A DNA stretch of 64,000 bases from an uncultured Flavobacteriaceae bacterium. GTDB taxonomy: Bacteria > Bacteroidota > Bacteroidia > Flavobacteriales > Flavobacteriaceae. This document shows positions 1-9,855 of the stretch, piece after piece (positions within the stretch are counted from its first letter, which is position 1; the number at the start of each line of letters is the position of its first letter). The DNA is taken from NCBI GenBank assembly GCA_947501845.1, contig CANMXP010000001.1, positions 186,001 through 250,000 of the forward strand, read 5' to 3'. Below the pieces are notes generated by a model. The model searched no databases, was not told the DNA's origin, and was given only the letters and a program-made list of their open reading frames with translations. The translations under genes and the position numbers were made by a program.

Positions 1-1276
1 TAGCCTTTCTTTTTCCAGATGCTAGTAATGGGATTTCTTCTACATAATTGACTTCTATTTCTGCATCTTCACCTAAATACCCTTTAAACTCATTAACCAC
101 ATCAATTTCTTGGTTAAATTCATTAGTTACATTTAATTTTAGTGTATATCCTTTTTTCGATTCTTGAATGAGCTGCCCTTGAATAATTCCTATATACTCT
201 ACGACATTAATTATAATAAACGAGGAAACAATTTCTCCTTTAGTATTATATATCACATCTGTTTTTCTTCCTTCTACACTTTTAAAAACAGGCGGATTGA
301 TAGTATAATCAATTATGCCTACATCACCTGTGTCATAGCGTATTAAAGGGGTTGCATAGTTATATAAATCTGTAACAATAATTCTACCAGCTTCATCTTT
401 TCCTGCTGGTTTATCTTCATCTAGTTTAAAAGTTTCAACATAATAACTTGCCCAATTTATTGAGAAGCTCTCACTTTTTGTTTTTTGCTGAGCAATAATA
501 CCATTTTCATTGTTTGAATACCTAGAAACTACTTGCGCATTAAAATACTTATGCATAGATTCTTTAGTGTATTTGTTAAGACTTTCAGACATAGCTATAA
601 TTGATTTTACATAGCTATTTATAGGTTTAGATTTGGTTTTGTCGAGATACTTGCATATTAATTCATAGCCTGAAGCATATCCTAGCCATCCTTTAGCAGA
701 TTTATCTTTTTTAATTTTGTTGATAATACTTTCTATGTACTGATCATTAAGATTAACAACTTCTAGTTCTTCAATATTTTGTATAAATTTTGTTATAGAT
801 GATTTTTTATAATAAGCATTCCAATTTCTCAGATATAAAAGTTTGTAACCTATTTTAAAGCCAGCTAGTTTTCCAAAATAAATAGAATCTGCTGTATTTC
901 GGACAATTTTGTTTTTGTCTTGTTTTACTTTTAAAGCTAAACCAGTTGATCCGCTTGTGGAAACTGTTTTTGTTTTTTTATTCGTGTAGTTTTGAGCTTG
1001 GAATTCTTTACTACGGGTTATTAAAACATTTTTGTCAATTACAGGGAAATCTTCTATGTTTTTATAATTCTTGTAAAAAGGAGTTGATTCATTAGCATGA
1101 TTCAATAAATCTATCAAGCTTTTTTCCCTGAGTTCTTTTGATTTAGATTCGGAAAAGTTTTCTAAAATATATGAAATATCCTTATAATGGCGTTTTATTT
1201 TTGCCCCTTTGATCATATCCAAAAACCAAAAAAATGTAAATCTTAGATATTCTAGGCATGAAGTTAATAGTTTCAT
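1..1276 (-). CDS. CapK/PaaK-like AMP-dependent ligase, cut by the window's left edge
   Basis: The reading frame opens at an ATG (1276-1274) and stays open for about 425 codons to the window edge, so the N-terminus is complete and the stop lies outside. It belongs to the phenylacetate-CoA ligase-like adenylate-forming proteins often found in capsule clusters (CapK type). Visible motifs are the phosphate-binding loop STSGSTG at about residues 106-113 and an IRYDTGD adenosine-binding motif at about 325. A C-terminal EEIPLLASGKRK-like segment close to the edge shows that little is missing. The enzyme should activate a carboxylic acid as its adenylate; neither the acid nor the acceptor can be read from sequence. 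It lies 46 bases after the SGNH/MBOAT pair at 1323-3680 on the same strand, so it may feed an acyl donor to it. A second family member is at 22699-24099. Confidence 0.85.
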   Translation of the reverse strand, partial: MKLLTSCLEYLRFTFFWFLDMIKGAKIKRHYKDISYILENFSESKSKELREKSLIDLLNHANESTPFYKNYKNIEDFPVIDKNVLITRSKEFQAQNYTNKKTKTVSTSGSTGLALKVKQDKNKIVRNTADSIYFGKLAGFKIGYKLLYLRNWNAYYKKSSITKFIQNIEELEVVNLNDQYIESIINKIKKDKSAKGWLGYASGYELICKYLDKTKSKPINSYVKSIIAMSESLNKYTKESMHKYFNAQVVSRYSNNENGIIAQQKTKSESFSINWASYYVETFKLDEDKPAGKDEAGRIIVTDLYNYATPLIRYDTGDVGIIDYTINPPVFKSVEGRKTDVIYNTKGEIVSSFIIINVVEYIGIIQGQLIQESKKGYTLKLNVTNEFNQEIDVVNEFKGYLGEDAEIEVNYVEEIPLLASGKRKA

Positions 1277-1322
1277 TTTTACTTTTAATTTCTTGAGCGT
1301 TTTTAATAATGATTTACAAGCC

Positions 1323-2267
1323 TTAAATTTTAATATTTACACTAATAAAATGTGCTATTTCAGTTGTAAATAATCTAGAGCCATCGTCGTTTAGGTGAGA
1401 TGGATCGTGAAACAGTTCAAATTGATTAGTATATTTTGGAGCGTTTAAGAAGTCTAAAAACGGAATTTCTTCAGAATCAGCAATTTCTTTTATTCTATTC
1501 AATGATTCGTTATTAGAAATATTTCTTTCAATTAGATTTGGAGAGGTGACAAATAGAAGTTTTACATTGTTCCGTTTTGCTTCAGAAATAAAATCTTTTA
1601 ACGCTTTCACAAAATAATCGTCAATTTCTTCAATAAATTCTTTTTCTGAATGATTCTTTTCATGAATAGCAGCTTTTTTAGGTGTCATTTTATCATCCAA
1701 TGGTCGATACCCCTTGTAATCAATTTGTGGCGACAAATAATACCTTAAAGCATGAATGAGTGTAGAGTTTGTTTGGTATGACTTAAAGAATAGTTTAAAA
1801 TCTATTAAGTTGGAATTTAAACCCAATATAGGTCTTAGCTCATGTTTAAAATCTTCGTAATAAGGATGTAAATCACTAAGCCTGTCGTAGGCTTTGCTAG
1901 ATTTATAAAGAAAGTTTTCATCAATATTTAATACCAGTAATTTAGGTTGTGTCCTTTTTAAAATCATTTTCTGCAAAGCAGTATGGTAGAGTAGTTGCTG
2001 TCCTTCTGCACCTGCATTATAGCATGTTTTTGAAAGCTCTTTTTCTATAACGTCTGGTACATAGTGCCTATGTGCATGCGAACTGCCAAATATTAAAATG
2101 TCTTCTTTGGCTTCGTATATAGAATAAGTAGACCTGTGAAACTTGCCCGTTTTTTGATTTATAAATATTTGATTAGAGATAGACCCTAAGCAAAAATCAA
2201 CAACCAATAGTATAATTACGAATTTCAAAATCTTTATTCCTGTTATTTTAAGTTCAGATTTTCCCAT
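1323..2267 (-). CDS. SGNH/GDSL-like periplasmic acyltransferase partner of MBOAT (pair 1)
   Basis: This 314-residue protein has one N-terminal membrane anchor (about residues 12-30) and an SGNH-hydrolase-like body. The nucleophile motif GSSHA places the candidate serine at Ser63. The C-terminal HDPSHLND motif supplies the candidate Asp288 and His291. This layout matches the AlgJ/AlgX/DltD-type proteins that work with a membrane-bound O-acyltransferase and carry out the final acyl transfer to a polysaccharide in the periplasm. The MBOAT gene lies immediately upstream, with only 3 bases between its stop and this start. The transferred group (acetyl or another acyl) is not visible from sequence. 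Confidence 0.75.
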   Translation of the reverse strand: MGKSELKITGIKILKFVIILLVVDFCLGSISNQIFINQKTGKFHRSTYSIYEAKEDILIFGSSHAHRHYVPDVIEKELSKTCYNAGAEGQQLLYHTALQKMILKRTQPKLLVLNIDENFLYKSSKAYDRLSDLHPYYEDFKHELRPILGLNSNLIDFKLFFKSYQTNSTLIHALRYYLSPQIDYKGYRPLDDKMTPKKAAIHEKNHSEKEFIEEIDDYFVKALKDFISEAKRNNVKLLFVTSPNLIERNISNNESLNRIKEIADSEEIPFLDFLNAPKYTNQFELFHDPSHLNDDGSRLFTTEIAHFISVNIKI

Positions 2268-2270
2268 AAA

Positions 2271-3680
2271 TTAAAATTGAAAATAAATAAACTGGCTTTC
2301 CCCAAATACTCCTAAGTATAATATTATGAATATCAATATAGCATATCCTAATAGACGAACAAATTCAAACTTATTTTTTGAAATAGAAAAAAGAGAATCA
2401 AAGAACTCTTTTTTAGCTTCTACTAGTAAAAGCATTATAATCGCAATTGTTGCATAAATTGATGCGGTTATATCATCTCCACTGCCAATATATAAATGAC
2501 CTGGGCTTGTAAAAATCTTATTTATAATATAATACGCATTATCTAATGTGTTAGCCCTAAAAAATATCCATGCTAAGTTTATTAGAACAAAGGTGATTAT
2601 AATATGTATTAAACCTGTTCTTTTGTTTTTGAATATAATCGCTTCAATAATTAAATAAAGTCCATTAAGCGCACCCCAAATAACAAAAGTCCAGTTAGCG
2701 CCATGCCACAACCCGCTTATTAAAAACGTCACAAAAAGATTGAACATCCAACGTGGTTTTTTCACTCTATTTCCTCCTAAGGGAATGTAAACATAATCTT
2801 TAAACCAGGTTGACAAGGATATATGCCATCTGCTCCAAAATTCACTTATGGATGCTGCAAAATAAGGACGCTTAAAATTTGTCATTAAGTTCAAACCAAA
2901 CATTTTTGCGACACCAATGGCTATTAAAGAGTATCCTGCAAAGTCCCCATAAATTTGAAATGAAAATAACACGGTGGCTGCAATAAAACTTAGTCCGTCA
3001 TGACTTTCTACATTATTATAGACAGCGTTGACGTAAATTGCAGCTCTATCTGCAACGACTAGTTTTAAAAAAAAGCCCCAAATTATTAGTTTTATACCAG
3101 AGGAAAGTATTTTGTAAGAGAACGCCCTGTTTTTTAATATCTGAGGGAGTAAATTTGATGCACGTTCTATAGGGCCAGCTACCAATTGAGGAAAGAACGA
3201 CACAAATGCCGCAAAGCCAATAAAATTGTTAGTTGGAGTTAGCTTGTCTTTGTAAATGTCTATAGAATAAGATAGTGTTTGAAACGTATAAAATGAAATA
3301 CCTACGGGTAAAATTATGTTTAGTGTCCAAGTATTTTCTATAGAAAAGCCTAATGTAGCAATAGAATTTACCCAGGATTCTATGAAAAAATTATAATATT
3401 TAAAAAAGCCTAAAAGTCCTAGGTTGAATAAAATACTGAGTAAAAACCATTTCTTTTTGGTTGATTTGTTATTAGATTTAAATATTTGTAAGCCAACAAA
3501 ATAATCAACTACAGTACTAGCTGCTATTAACGCCAAAAAGCGGTAGTCCCACCATCCGTAAAACAGATAACTACTAATTAAAAGTAGTATGTTTTGTATT
3601 TTTAAGTTTTTGTATAGTAACCAGTATAGTGAAAACACTATTGGTAAAAAGATTAAAAAATCTATTGAGTTAAAGAGCAT
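2271..3680 (-). CDS. MBOAT-family membrane O-acyltransferase (pair 1)
   Basis: A 469-residue polytopic membrane protein of the AlgI/DltB type, which moves an activated acyl group across the inner membrane for polysaccharide O-acylation. The two conserved histidines of the family are present: His286 in FWSRWHISLS and His326 in GLWHGANW. Other family signatures are LPVGISFYTFQTLSYSID near residues 125-142 and FPQLVAGPIERAS near 163-175. The protein starts MLFNS and ends FIYFQF, as do four other MBOATs in this window apart from one residue at the start of the 28189-29634 copy. The distal residue of the usual WGxxHG motif is Asn here (WGALNG). It is followed after 3 bases by the SGNH partner at 1323-2267. 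Confidence 0.92.
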   Translation of the reverse strand: MLFNSIDFLIFLPIVFSLYWLLYKNLKIQNILLLISSYLFYGWWDYRFLALIAASTVVDYFVGLQIFKSNNKSTKKKWFLLSILFNLGLLGFFKYYNFFIESWVNSIATLGFSIENTWTLNIILPVGISFYTFQTLSYSIDIYKDKLTPTNNFIGFAAFVSFFPQLVAGPIERASNLLPQILKNRAFSYKILSSGIKLIIWGFFLKLVVADRAAIYVNAVYNNVESHDGLSFIAATVLFSFQIYGDFAGYSLIAIGVAKMFGLNLMTNFKRPYFAASISEFWSRWHISLSTWFKDYVYIPLGGNRVKKPRWMFNLFVTFLISGLWHGANWTFVIWGALNGLYLIIEAIIFKNKRTGLIHIIITFVLINLAWIFFRANTLDNAYYIINKIFTSPGHLYIGSGDDITASIYATIAIIMLLLVEAKKEFFDSLFSISKNKFEFVRLLGYAILIFIILYLGVFGESQFIYFQF

Positions 3681-3756
3681 TTATAATAAAATGGTATTAA
3701 TTAACTTATATACAAGTCACTATATTTTGTTCCTGAATCCTTTTGGTTAAAGTATG

Positions 3757-4914
3757 TTAATTTAAATTTTGATATTCAGCAAGTAAAGCCTCCCAAACTC
3801 TTTTTCGTTCAAATTTAGAAACGATATTAGCTCTAGACAGTAATCCCATTTTAATGGCTTCATCTTGATTTGATAATATGTAATTCATAGACTCATAAAT
3901 TGCTTCATCATCTTTAACGGGAATAATAAGCCCATGCTTTTCATGCTCAATTATTTCGTTACACCCATTAATATCTGTAACTATACTAGGTAATTTCATA
4001 GCTCCAGATTGCATGACCACATTAGGGAAACCTTCTCGATAGCTAGGAAAAACCAGTGCGTTGGATATTGCAAAATAAGGTCTAACATCATCCACCCAAC
4101 CTGTACAAGCAATATTTTTATTGTTTTGTATTATTTCCATCGATTCTGGCAAAAGCGGATCTAAATCATTTTCGTAAGTCCCGACCAACAGTAGTTTTAC
4201 TTTTTCATGTTCGGTACTTATTCTGTTAAAAGCAGTCATCAATTCATTTATCCCTTTATCTGTAACCAATCTACCTGTATACACAAAGACAAAATCATCT
4301 TCTAAAATATTTAAACTTTTTTTAAGCTCAAATAGTTTCGTTTCATCATTTATAATAGATGGATCAAAATATGAAGTATCTATACCATTGGTACTTCCAT
4401 TAGCTATAACTTTTAGCTTATCTTTTTTTGTGAAATCGTTTTCTAAAATAATATCTACCAGACCATACGAATTGGGATATATTTTGGTTGCACATTTGTA
4501 TGTTATTTTCTCAACTATATTGAGAATAAACCGTTTAGTTCCTGTGGCTTCAACAAGAGGTAGACCTGCTATGGTATGTAGTCTATGGGGTACTTTTGCC
4601 AGTTTAGCTGCAAGCATAGATAACGTTCCAGCTTTAGGTGTGTGAGAATGCACAATAAAAGGCTTTTCCTTTTTAAACACTTTATAAAGTTTCCATACAG
4701 CAAAAAGATCTTTGAAAGGCGTTATTTTTCTTGTCATTTCAACTGCTACAGTTGGAACATTTTCATACCCCGAAACTCTAGCTAGTGCATTGTCTTTTCC
4801 TTTTGATGATACTGCTACGATATCAAAATAGTTGGACATAAATTTTAACTGCCCTTGTAGCAAGCCACTTAGCGATAATGGAACTGTTGTGACTCTAATA
4901 ATTTTCTTTTTCAT
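3757..4914 (-). CDS. Glycosyltransferase family 4, capsule type
   Basis: A 385-residue GT-B glycosyltransferase. The N-terminal domain opens with a KKIIRVTTVPLSL strand, and the C-terminal donor-binding domain carries VYTGRLVTDKGI near residue 210 and the E-x7-E region in EGFPNVVMQSG near 295. It resembles the cap1E/PglA-like subgroup that adds sugars to lipid-linked repeat units at the cytoplasmic face. The acceptor and donor are unknown. A TAnnTTTG-type promoter motif lies just upstream (4952-4959). The gene may therefore head a unit reading on through the MBOAT, SGNH and CapK-like genes to the left edge. Confidence 0.9.
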   Translation of the reverse strand: MKKKIIRVTTVPLSLSGLLQGQLKFMSNYFDIVAVSSKGKDNALARVSGYENVPTVAVEMTRKITPFKDLFAVWKLYKVFKKEKPFIVHSHTPKAGTLSMLAAKLAKVPHRLHTIAGLPLVEATGTKRFILNIVEKITYKCATKIYPNSYGLVDIILENDFTKKDKLKVIANGSTNGIDTSYFDPSIINDETKLFELKKSLNILEDDFVFVYTGRLVTDKGINELMTAFNRISTEHEKVKLLLVGTYENDLDPLLPESMEIIQNNKNIACTGWVDDVRPYFAISNALVFPSYREGFPNVVMQSGAMKLPSIVTDINGCNEIIEHEKHGLIIPVKDDEAIYESMNYILSNQDEAIKMGLLSRANIVSKFERKRVWEALLAEYQNLN

Positions 4915-4951
4915 AAATCGGTTATACTTTAACCTGTTAATTGTGCGGAGA

Positions 4952-4959
4952 CAAATATA
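4952..4959 (-). promoter_or_regulatory. Bacteroidota -7 promoter motif for the 4914 gene
   Basis: On the minus strand the sequence reads TATATTTG, matching the TAnnTTTG -7 consensus of Flavobacteria, 38 bases before the start at 4914. No clear TTG -33 element is visible. A short GGTTA/TAACC hairpin (4920-4934) follows in the presumed leader. Confidence 0.4.
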
Positions 4960-5065
4960 TAAAAGTAATTAGTTTTCATTTGCTTTTCTCTTTCTATTAC
5001 TGAGTTTTAAGATAAACAGCGTTTTGATTAGAGATTATTTTATTATGCTATAGCTAATATAAAAA

Positions 5066-6217
5066 TTAAACATGGCATGTTACTTTTTGATAGCTCTTTG
5101 TACCTTTTATTAAAAAAGAACGTTCGGTAGTATATCTATATACTTTCACATCATTAATATGTCCTGTTGTAGTATATAAAAAATCGTGTATATACTTTTT
5201 TAAAAAAACTTCTTCACCTAATGCATTTTGCTGTATTTCTTCAAGATTAGCCATATTTATATCATTAAATACTTCAATTTTAGATAGTGTCACATTACTT
5301 TGTTTATCTTGTTTTTTTGTAAAATATCTATTAATTCTTGGGTAAATTTCGTTTAAGCCTTTGGATTTGAGGAATTCTTTAATTCGGATTTTTATTATAA
5401 TTAATTGTGCTTTGTATTTTGATAGGTAGGAAGAGCTTTTGTAAACCACATGATGGGTGTATCTATAAATATTATTACTCCACCTTCTTTTGTAATCCAT
5501 GCCACCAACACCCATTTCAAAAAGCTTATAACCGTTATTGGCACACCATTCAATTTGCTTGTAAATTTCAACATGACCTAATCCAAACTTTGAATAATCA
5601 ATATTAAATGATGAGATATAACTGAATAAGATTTTGTCAAAATGATAATTTAATGAAATTTCTATGGGCTCATCTTCGTTATAAATAACAAATAAAGAGG
5701 CCTCTTTGTTTCGGATTTTTTGATAAGTACTTTCAACCAATAGCTGCCATTCCAACAGGTTTTTGTGTGTTTCATTCCGCTCTTTAAACCTATTAACAAT
5801 CATTTCATATAGCGACTGCATGATAAAGTTATAATCTGTTGAAGAAATCGCTCCATAAAACATGCTGTATTTTATGTTGAAACATAATTCTAAGCGTTTG
5901 ACATATCTTGTTAGGATATTTCTTTTTTTGGAATTGAATTGACGTTGCATATAAGCATCAATAGAATCGGAAGCATTGAGCAATATTGAATAGCCCCAGT
6001 TGTACTGTGGGATTGTTTTACTTTTAAATGTGGTGTCTCTTAAGTTTAACTTAAAATATTCTGGAACTAATCTGAATGTAAAGATGCTGTTTTTTAAAAC
6101 CTTTGAGTTCTTATTTAAGATATGTAGTCCAAAATATTCAATACTTTTATAAAGATGGTTTATCTCTGGTGTTCTGAATAGAAGCGGAAAGATTGCTATT
6201 TTATTTTTTTTGCTCAT
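5066..6217 (-). CDS. FemAB/GNAT-like acyltransferase, paralog 6 of 6 (last in transcription order)
   Basis: Member of a run of six related genes on the same strand. The frame extends upstream to a TTG at 6253 that would overlap the previous gene. I chose the ATG at 6217 (383 residues) because it removes the overlap and gives an N-terminus similar in length to the paralogs. The core looks like the GNAT-fold Acetyltransf_6 group related to FemAB/CelD-type proteins. From the 6217 start it has RLELC near 108-112, an RF pair near 143, NIDYSKFGLG near 205-214, then IEWC, then a G-x3-YKRRW motif near 239-246. A roughly 100-residue C-terminal extension (HDFLY ... LIKGTK) is shared with the next three genes upstream. 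Substrate unknown; an acyl or aminoacyl transfer onto a polysaccharide precursor fits the context. Confidence 0.75.
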   Translation of the reverse strand: MSKKNKIAIFPLLFRTPEINHLYKSIEYFGLHILNKNSKVLKNSIFTFRLVPEYFKLNLRDTTFKSKTIPQYNWGYSILLNASDSIDAYMQRQFNSKKRNILTRYVKRLELCFNIKYSMFYGAISSTDYNFIMQSLYEMIVNRFKERNETHKNLLEWQLLVESTYQKIRNKEASLFVIYNEDEPIEISLNYHFDKILFSYISSFNIDYSKFGLGHVEIYKQIEWCANNGYKLFEMGVGGMDYKRRWSNNIYRYTHHVVYKSSSYLSKYKAQLIIIKIRIKEFLKSKGLNEIYPRINRYFTKKQDKQSNVTLSKIEVFNDINMANLEEIQQNALGEEVFLKKYIHDFLYTTTGHINDVKVYRYTTERSFLIKGTKSYQKVTCHV

Positions 6218-6242
6218 TGAGTTTTTCAAACTAAAAATTAAT

Positions 6243-7448
6243 TTAATCTGCAATTGCTATTTTTTGTACATTTTTTAAACCTTTAAAATAAAAAGTTCCT
6301 TTATTATCGATGTCTTTGTATATAATAACATTATTTACAAATTCTTGCCCTTTATGTAGAAAGCAATTTAGTGGTTTTATTAAAAACCTGTATTGGTTCT
6401 TACTAAGATCAATTATATTTAAACCTTCAAGTTCTGGTATTTCCGAAACCGTATCTATATTAAATTTTATTTCTTTAGGTGGTTTGCTTTTTGCTTTGAC
6501 GAGCCTGTATTTATATTTAACATATTTACTATACCATAAATGTATTTTAGTTTTTTTTAGAAATTGAATTATTCCGAATCTGGTTTTCAATTTTAGTATT
6601 TTGATGTGGGCTATCATTGAAGCTTGTAATGACTTTGAATCATATATAACTTGCTCTCTATACATATAATTTTCATTGACATATTTTCGTTTATGCAAAA
6701 AATCACCTCTGCCCATGTCAAAAAGCTTAAAGTTGTTTAGAAAAGCCCATTCTAAGTGATTTATCATATTGATGTGCCCTAAATTAAACATTTGATAGTC
6801 TATATCGTAACAACTATTCCAATGAAAGACTGTATCTCCATCAATAAAGTTCAGGGTAATGTTAATGGGCGTATTGTTATGGTATATAGCAAATATGCAG
6901 GCTTTTTTATTTAATATCAAAGGATACATCATTTCTTGATATAATTCTAAATAAGGTAATTCAAAATTTAATTCTTCTTTTTGGTCAAAACGCCTTTCGG
7001 TCATTGAGAATAGGCTCTTAAAAAGTTGGTGGTAATCGTCTTTTGATATGTCTCCGTAGAATATTTTGTATTCTGGAGCTATACATAAATCCAATCGCTT
7101 TCTGTATCTTTTTAATTGGGACTTTCTGGGTCTGCCTAATTTATTGTTTAAATAGCCTTCTAAGTCTCTAAAAGTGGTTAAGTTTATTAAATAACCAGCA
7201 TATAACGAAGTTGTTAATAGTTTTAAATGCTTATTGGTGTTAATAAATTCGGTTGAAAAATAATCAGGAATGTCACTAATACTATATGTTGATTGTTTTA
7301 TTTTAAAATTGGAATTAGAATTTGTTTTATGAATAATCCTTTCAGTAAACGAATTGATCACTTTTTTATAAAAAGGAGGGAAGCCCTTGTCTTTAAAAAA
7401 GAGATCCAGAAAAAAACTAACGTTGATATGTTTTTTATTCATTTCCAT
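6243..7448 (-). CDS. FemAB/GNAT-like acyltransferase, paralog 5 of 6
   Basis: A 401-residue soluble protein with the array's shared motifs: RLDLC at 118-122, ERRF near 151, YDIDYQMFNLG at 214-224 and FDMGRGD at 243-249. The tyrosine of the usual YK motif is replaced by His (HKRKY at 252-256), a departure from the other five copies that may alter the substrate. The C-terminal extension is present (NCFLHKG ... FYFKGLKN). No signal peptide or membrane helix is evident, so the enzyme should act in the cytoplasm. It starts with ATG at 7448, and 25 bases separate it from the preferred start of the next gene. Confidence 0.75.
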   Translation of the reverse strand: MEMNKKHINVSFFLDLFFKDKGFPPFYKKVINSFTERIIHKTNSNSNFKIKQSTYSISDIPDYFSTEFINTNKHLKLLTTSLYAGYLINLTTFRDLEGYLNNKLGRPRKSQLKRYRKRLDLCIAPEYKIFYGDISKDDYHQLFKSLFSMTERRFDQKEELNFELPYLELYQEMMYPLILNKKACIFAIYHNNTPINITLNFIDGDTVFHWNSCYDIDYQMFNLGHINMINHLEWAFLNNFKLFDMGRGDFLHKRKYVNENYMYREQVIYDSKSLQASMIAHIKILKLKTRFGIIQFLKKTKIHLWYSKYVKYKYRLVKAKSKPPKEIKFNIDTVSEIPELEGLNIIDLSKNQYRFLIKPLNCFLHKGQEFVNNVIIYKDIDNKGTFYFKGLKNVQKIAIAD

Positions 7449-7473
7449 TAATGATTCAACTATTTATTCATTT

Positions 7474-8649
7474 CTAATTTATAGTTACTAATTGACTTTG
7501 GTTTTTAGATTTTATTAAAAACTTATTTTGTGAATTATTAAGCTTGTAAACAGATACATTATTAGTGGATTCTTTAGATATAAATAAAAAATCGTATAAA
7601 ATCTTTCTTAAAAAAGCATAGTCATTATTTTCTTCAATATCTATAAAAATCATATTCATCGTGTCATTTTTGGTAGGCTTAGAAATGACAATGGTTGGTT
7701 TTTTATTGTCACTACGCGTTATTCCAAATATTTTTTTGTTAATTTTTTTATATGAAAAATATAATTTTGAGTTTTTAATGGCCGTATAGCACTTGTATTT
7801 AATGACTTCCTTTATATAAGCTAATTTTCCAATGAAGGACGCTTTAGTCGAACTTGAATTATAAACAATATGATTATAATAATGGTAGCATGTAGTTGCC
7901 CATTTTATTTTGTAATAATCATAGCCTTTTAAAAGGTCATAAACTTCAAAATTATTATTGAAACACCACTCGATACTTTTAAGCATATCTATAGCGCCTA
8001 AATGAAACTTAGAATAATCAATGTCATAACCACTAATAATATAAAAGTTCAACCGTTCTTTATGCATATTTATTCGAATGCTAATGGGTTTTTGTCCATC
8101 ATATATAACATATATACTGGCTTTCTTGTTAAGAACTAAATCATATACAATATCATGAAACTCATTCAAGTGCTGTAATTCATAATTAACCTCTTGTTTT
8201 TCATTGAATCTTCTTAATAATAGATCTTTTAAAACAACAAAAAGGTGATCATATTCTGGCTTGGGAATGGAACCGTAATAGCAGGTATATTTAATATTAA
8301 AACAAGTTTCTAATCTATTTTGATAACGTCTTAAGTTGGACCTACTCTTGGCGCTAAAATTTTGTTCTATATAATCGGGAAAATTTTTAAATAATTGAAA
8401 ATCTATCAAATGACCTTTTAGGGTTTTTGTTTTATATAGAGATATATTGTTTTCAGTTTCTTTAATATCTATATGCAAATAATCTGGTACATCTTTTACT
8501 AAAAATATTTGCTTATTTATACTCTGGGCCTTGCTTGTTTTTGCTTTGTAATTGAAACCTTTATTGTCTAAAATTGAACCATAGATTAGAGGGAGGCTGC
8601 TTTCTACTAAAAAAGCTTTTAAAAATGTTATGTTTTTAATGATCCCCAT
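7474..8649 (-). CDS. FemAB/GNAT-like acyltransferase, paralog 4 of 6
   Basis: A 391-residue copy close to the array's consensus: NRLETC at 111-116, RRF near 147, YDIDYSKFHLG at 208-218, SIEWCFNNN near 225-233, and YDLLKGYDYYKIKW at 237-250. The C-terminal extension is present (YDFLF ... FLIKSKN). The pattern of a GNAT-like core plus a small C-terminal module is shared with the copies at 5066, 6243 and 8664. It is separated from the upstream copy by 14 bases and from the downstream copy by 25, consistent with one transcript. Product specificity is unknown. Confidence 0.75.
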   Translation of the reverse strand: MGIIKNITFLKAFLVESSLPLIYGSILDNKGFNYKAKTSKAQSINKQIFLVKDVPDYLHIDIKETENNISLYKTKTLKGHLIDFQLFKNFPDYIEQNFSAKSRSNLRRYQNRLETCFNIKYTCYYGSIPKPEYDHLFVVLKDLLLRRFNEKQEVNYELQHLNEFHDIVYDLVLNKKASIYVIYDGQKPISIRINMHKERLNFYIISGYDIDYSKFHLGAIDMLKSIEWCFNNNFEVYDLLKGYDYYKIKWATTCYHYYNHIVYNSSSTKASFIGKLAYIKEVIKYKCYTAIKNSKLYFSYKKINKKIFGITRSDNKKPTIVISKPTKNDTMNMIFIDIEENNDYAFLRKILYDFLFISKESTNNVSVYKLNNSQNKFLIKSKNQSQLVTIN

Positions 8650-8663
8650 AAAACTAGTTAGAC

Positions 8664-9854
8664 TTATTGAAAAGTAATTTTAGATATATTGTTTTTTCCT
8701 TTTATAATATAGGCATCTGCTGCCTTTTGAAATTTAAAAATTTCAATAGTATTTATGGATTCTTGATTGGCATATAAAAAATTATATACAGGCCTTCTTA
8801 AATGACTAAATGCTTCATTATTTATGTCAATATCAATTAAGTTAGCATTCGAATCCATTAACTCAAGCTTTTCAACAACTATTTTTTTTGAACTGGTGTC
8901 AATTTTACTTAATTCTCTATTTCTATATTTATACTTTAAAAAATTATGATATAGTATATTAAAATTCAACGACTTTAAAAAACGTACCAATACATAGAAA
9001 GCACGTGTTCTTGTCACTATTATATTTGCTGAAATGCTTGTTAAAATTGACTTTGAATTGTAAAGAACATGCTTTTGGAAATTATATTGGGTGTCAATTA
9101 ATTTAGTTTTATAAGGGTAATTTCCTTTAAGCAAATCGAAAACCTCAATTTTGTTGTCAAAGCACCAATCCAACTGTTTTATAAAATCTGTGAACCCTAT
9201 ATAGAATTTTGAGTAATCAATATCATAAGTCCTTACATAGCCGTAAATAGTTTTATCTCTTACCAAGTTTAAACAAATACTAATAGGCTTTTTATCATTG
9301 TAAATAACAAATAAAACAGCTTCCTTACTATTTATAAGGGGATAGGCTATATCGTAGTAAATATCCCATCGGGATAAATCGTAATTCTGTATTTTTTTTT
9401 CCAGAAACCTATTTTTAATCATTTTATGAAATGCTTCAAAGAGATGATCGTATTCTTTCCTTGATATGGTTCCAAAATAGCTTTTATACTCAATATTAAA
9501 ACATGTTTCCAACCTTCGCTGATAGGTCCTAAATTTTGACCTCCTTCCAGAACTAAATTTACTTTTTAGGTAATCGTCTGTACTTTTGTGGTTTTTAAGT
9601 AAAATTAATGAACCTTTGTATGTATTTATAATTTTTAGTTTCCAATTTGTGTTTGTGATAGCTCCATGTATATAACTAGGAAAGTCATAAATACAGTATA
9701 AAAAGTTTTTATCTTTAAGCTCAGATTTAGTCTTTTTATAAATGGTCGTTCCAGAAATGCTATTTACTAAAGTATTGTATACTGGTAAAGCTACTTTTCT
9801 TTCTAAAAAAGTACTTAATACGTCTAAACTTTCTGGTAATATTCGCTTTAGCAT
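8664..9854 (-). CDS. FemAB/GNAT-like acyltransferase, paralog 3 of 6
   Basis: A 396-residue copy with RRLETC at 113-118, a following RF near 149, YDIDYSKFYIG at 210-220, QLDWCFDN near 226-233 and FDLLKGNYPYKTKL at 239-252. The C-terminal extension (YNFLYAN ... YIIKGKN) is the third of four in the array. Its closest look-alike by eye is the 7474 gene (shared FDLLKG/YDLLKG and NIEYK/NIKYT stretches), which suggests a recent duplication. The start is ATG at 9854, one base after the upstream copy's stop. Confidence 0.75.
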   Translation of the reverse strand: MLKRILPESLDVLSTFLERKVALPVYNTLVNSISGTTIYKKTKSELKDKNFLYCIYDFPSYIHGAITNTNWKLKIINTYKGSLILLKNHKSTDDYLKSKFSSGRRSKFRTYQRRLETCFNIEYKSYFGTISRKEYDHLFEAFHKMIKNRFLEKKIQNYDLSRWDIYYDIAYPLINSKEAVLFVIYNDKKPISICLNLVRDKTIYGYVRTYDIDYSKFYIGFTDFIKQLDWCFDNKIEVFDLLKGNYPYKTKLIDTQYNFQKHVLYNSKSILTSISANIIVTRTRAFYVLVRFLKSLNFNILYHNFLKYKYRNRELSKIDTSSKKIVVEKLELMDSNANLIDIDINNEAFSHLRRPVYNFLYANQESINTIEIFKFQKAADAYIIKGKNNISKITFQ

Positions 9855-9855
9855 A

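Noticed and set aside
4920-4934. GGTTA/TAACC hairpin here resembling the TAACC/GGTTA hairpin near 41168-41184
   Set aside because: The arms are only five bases and AT-rich sequence makes such matches likely by chance; the loops differ.
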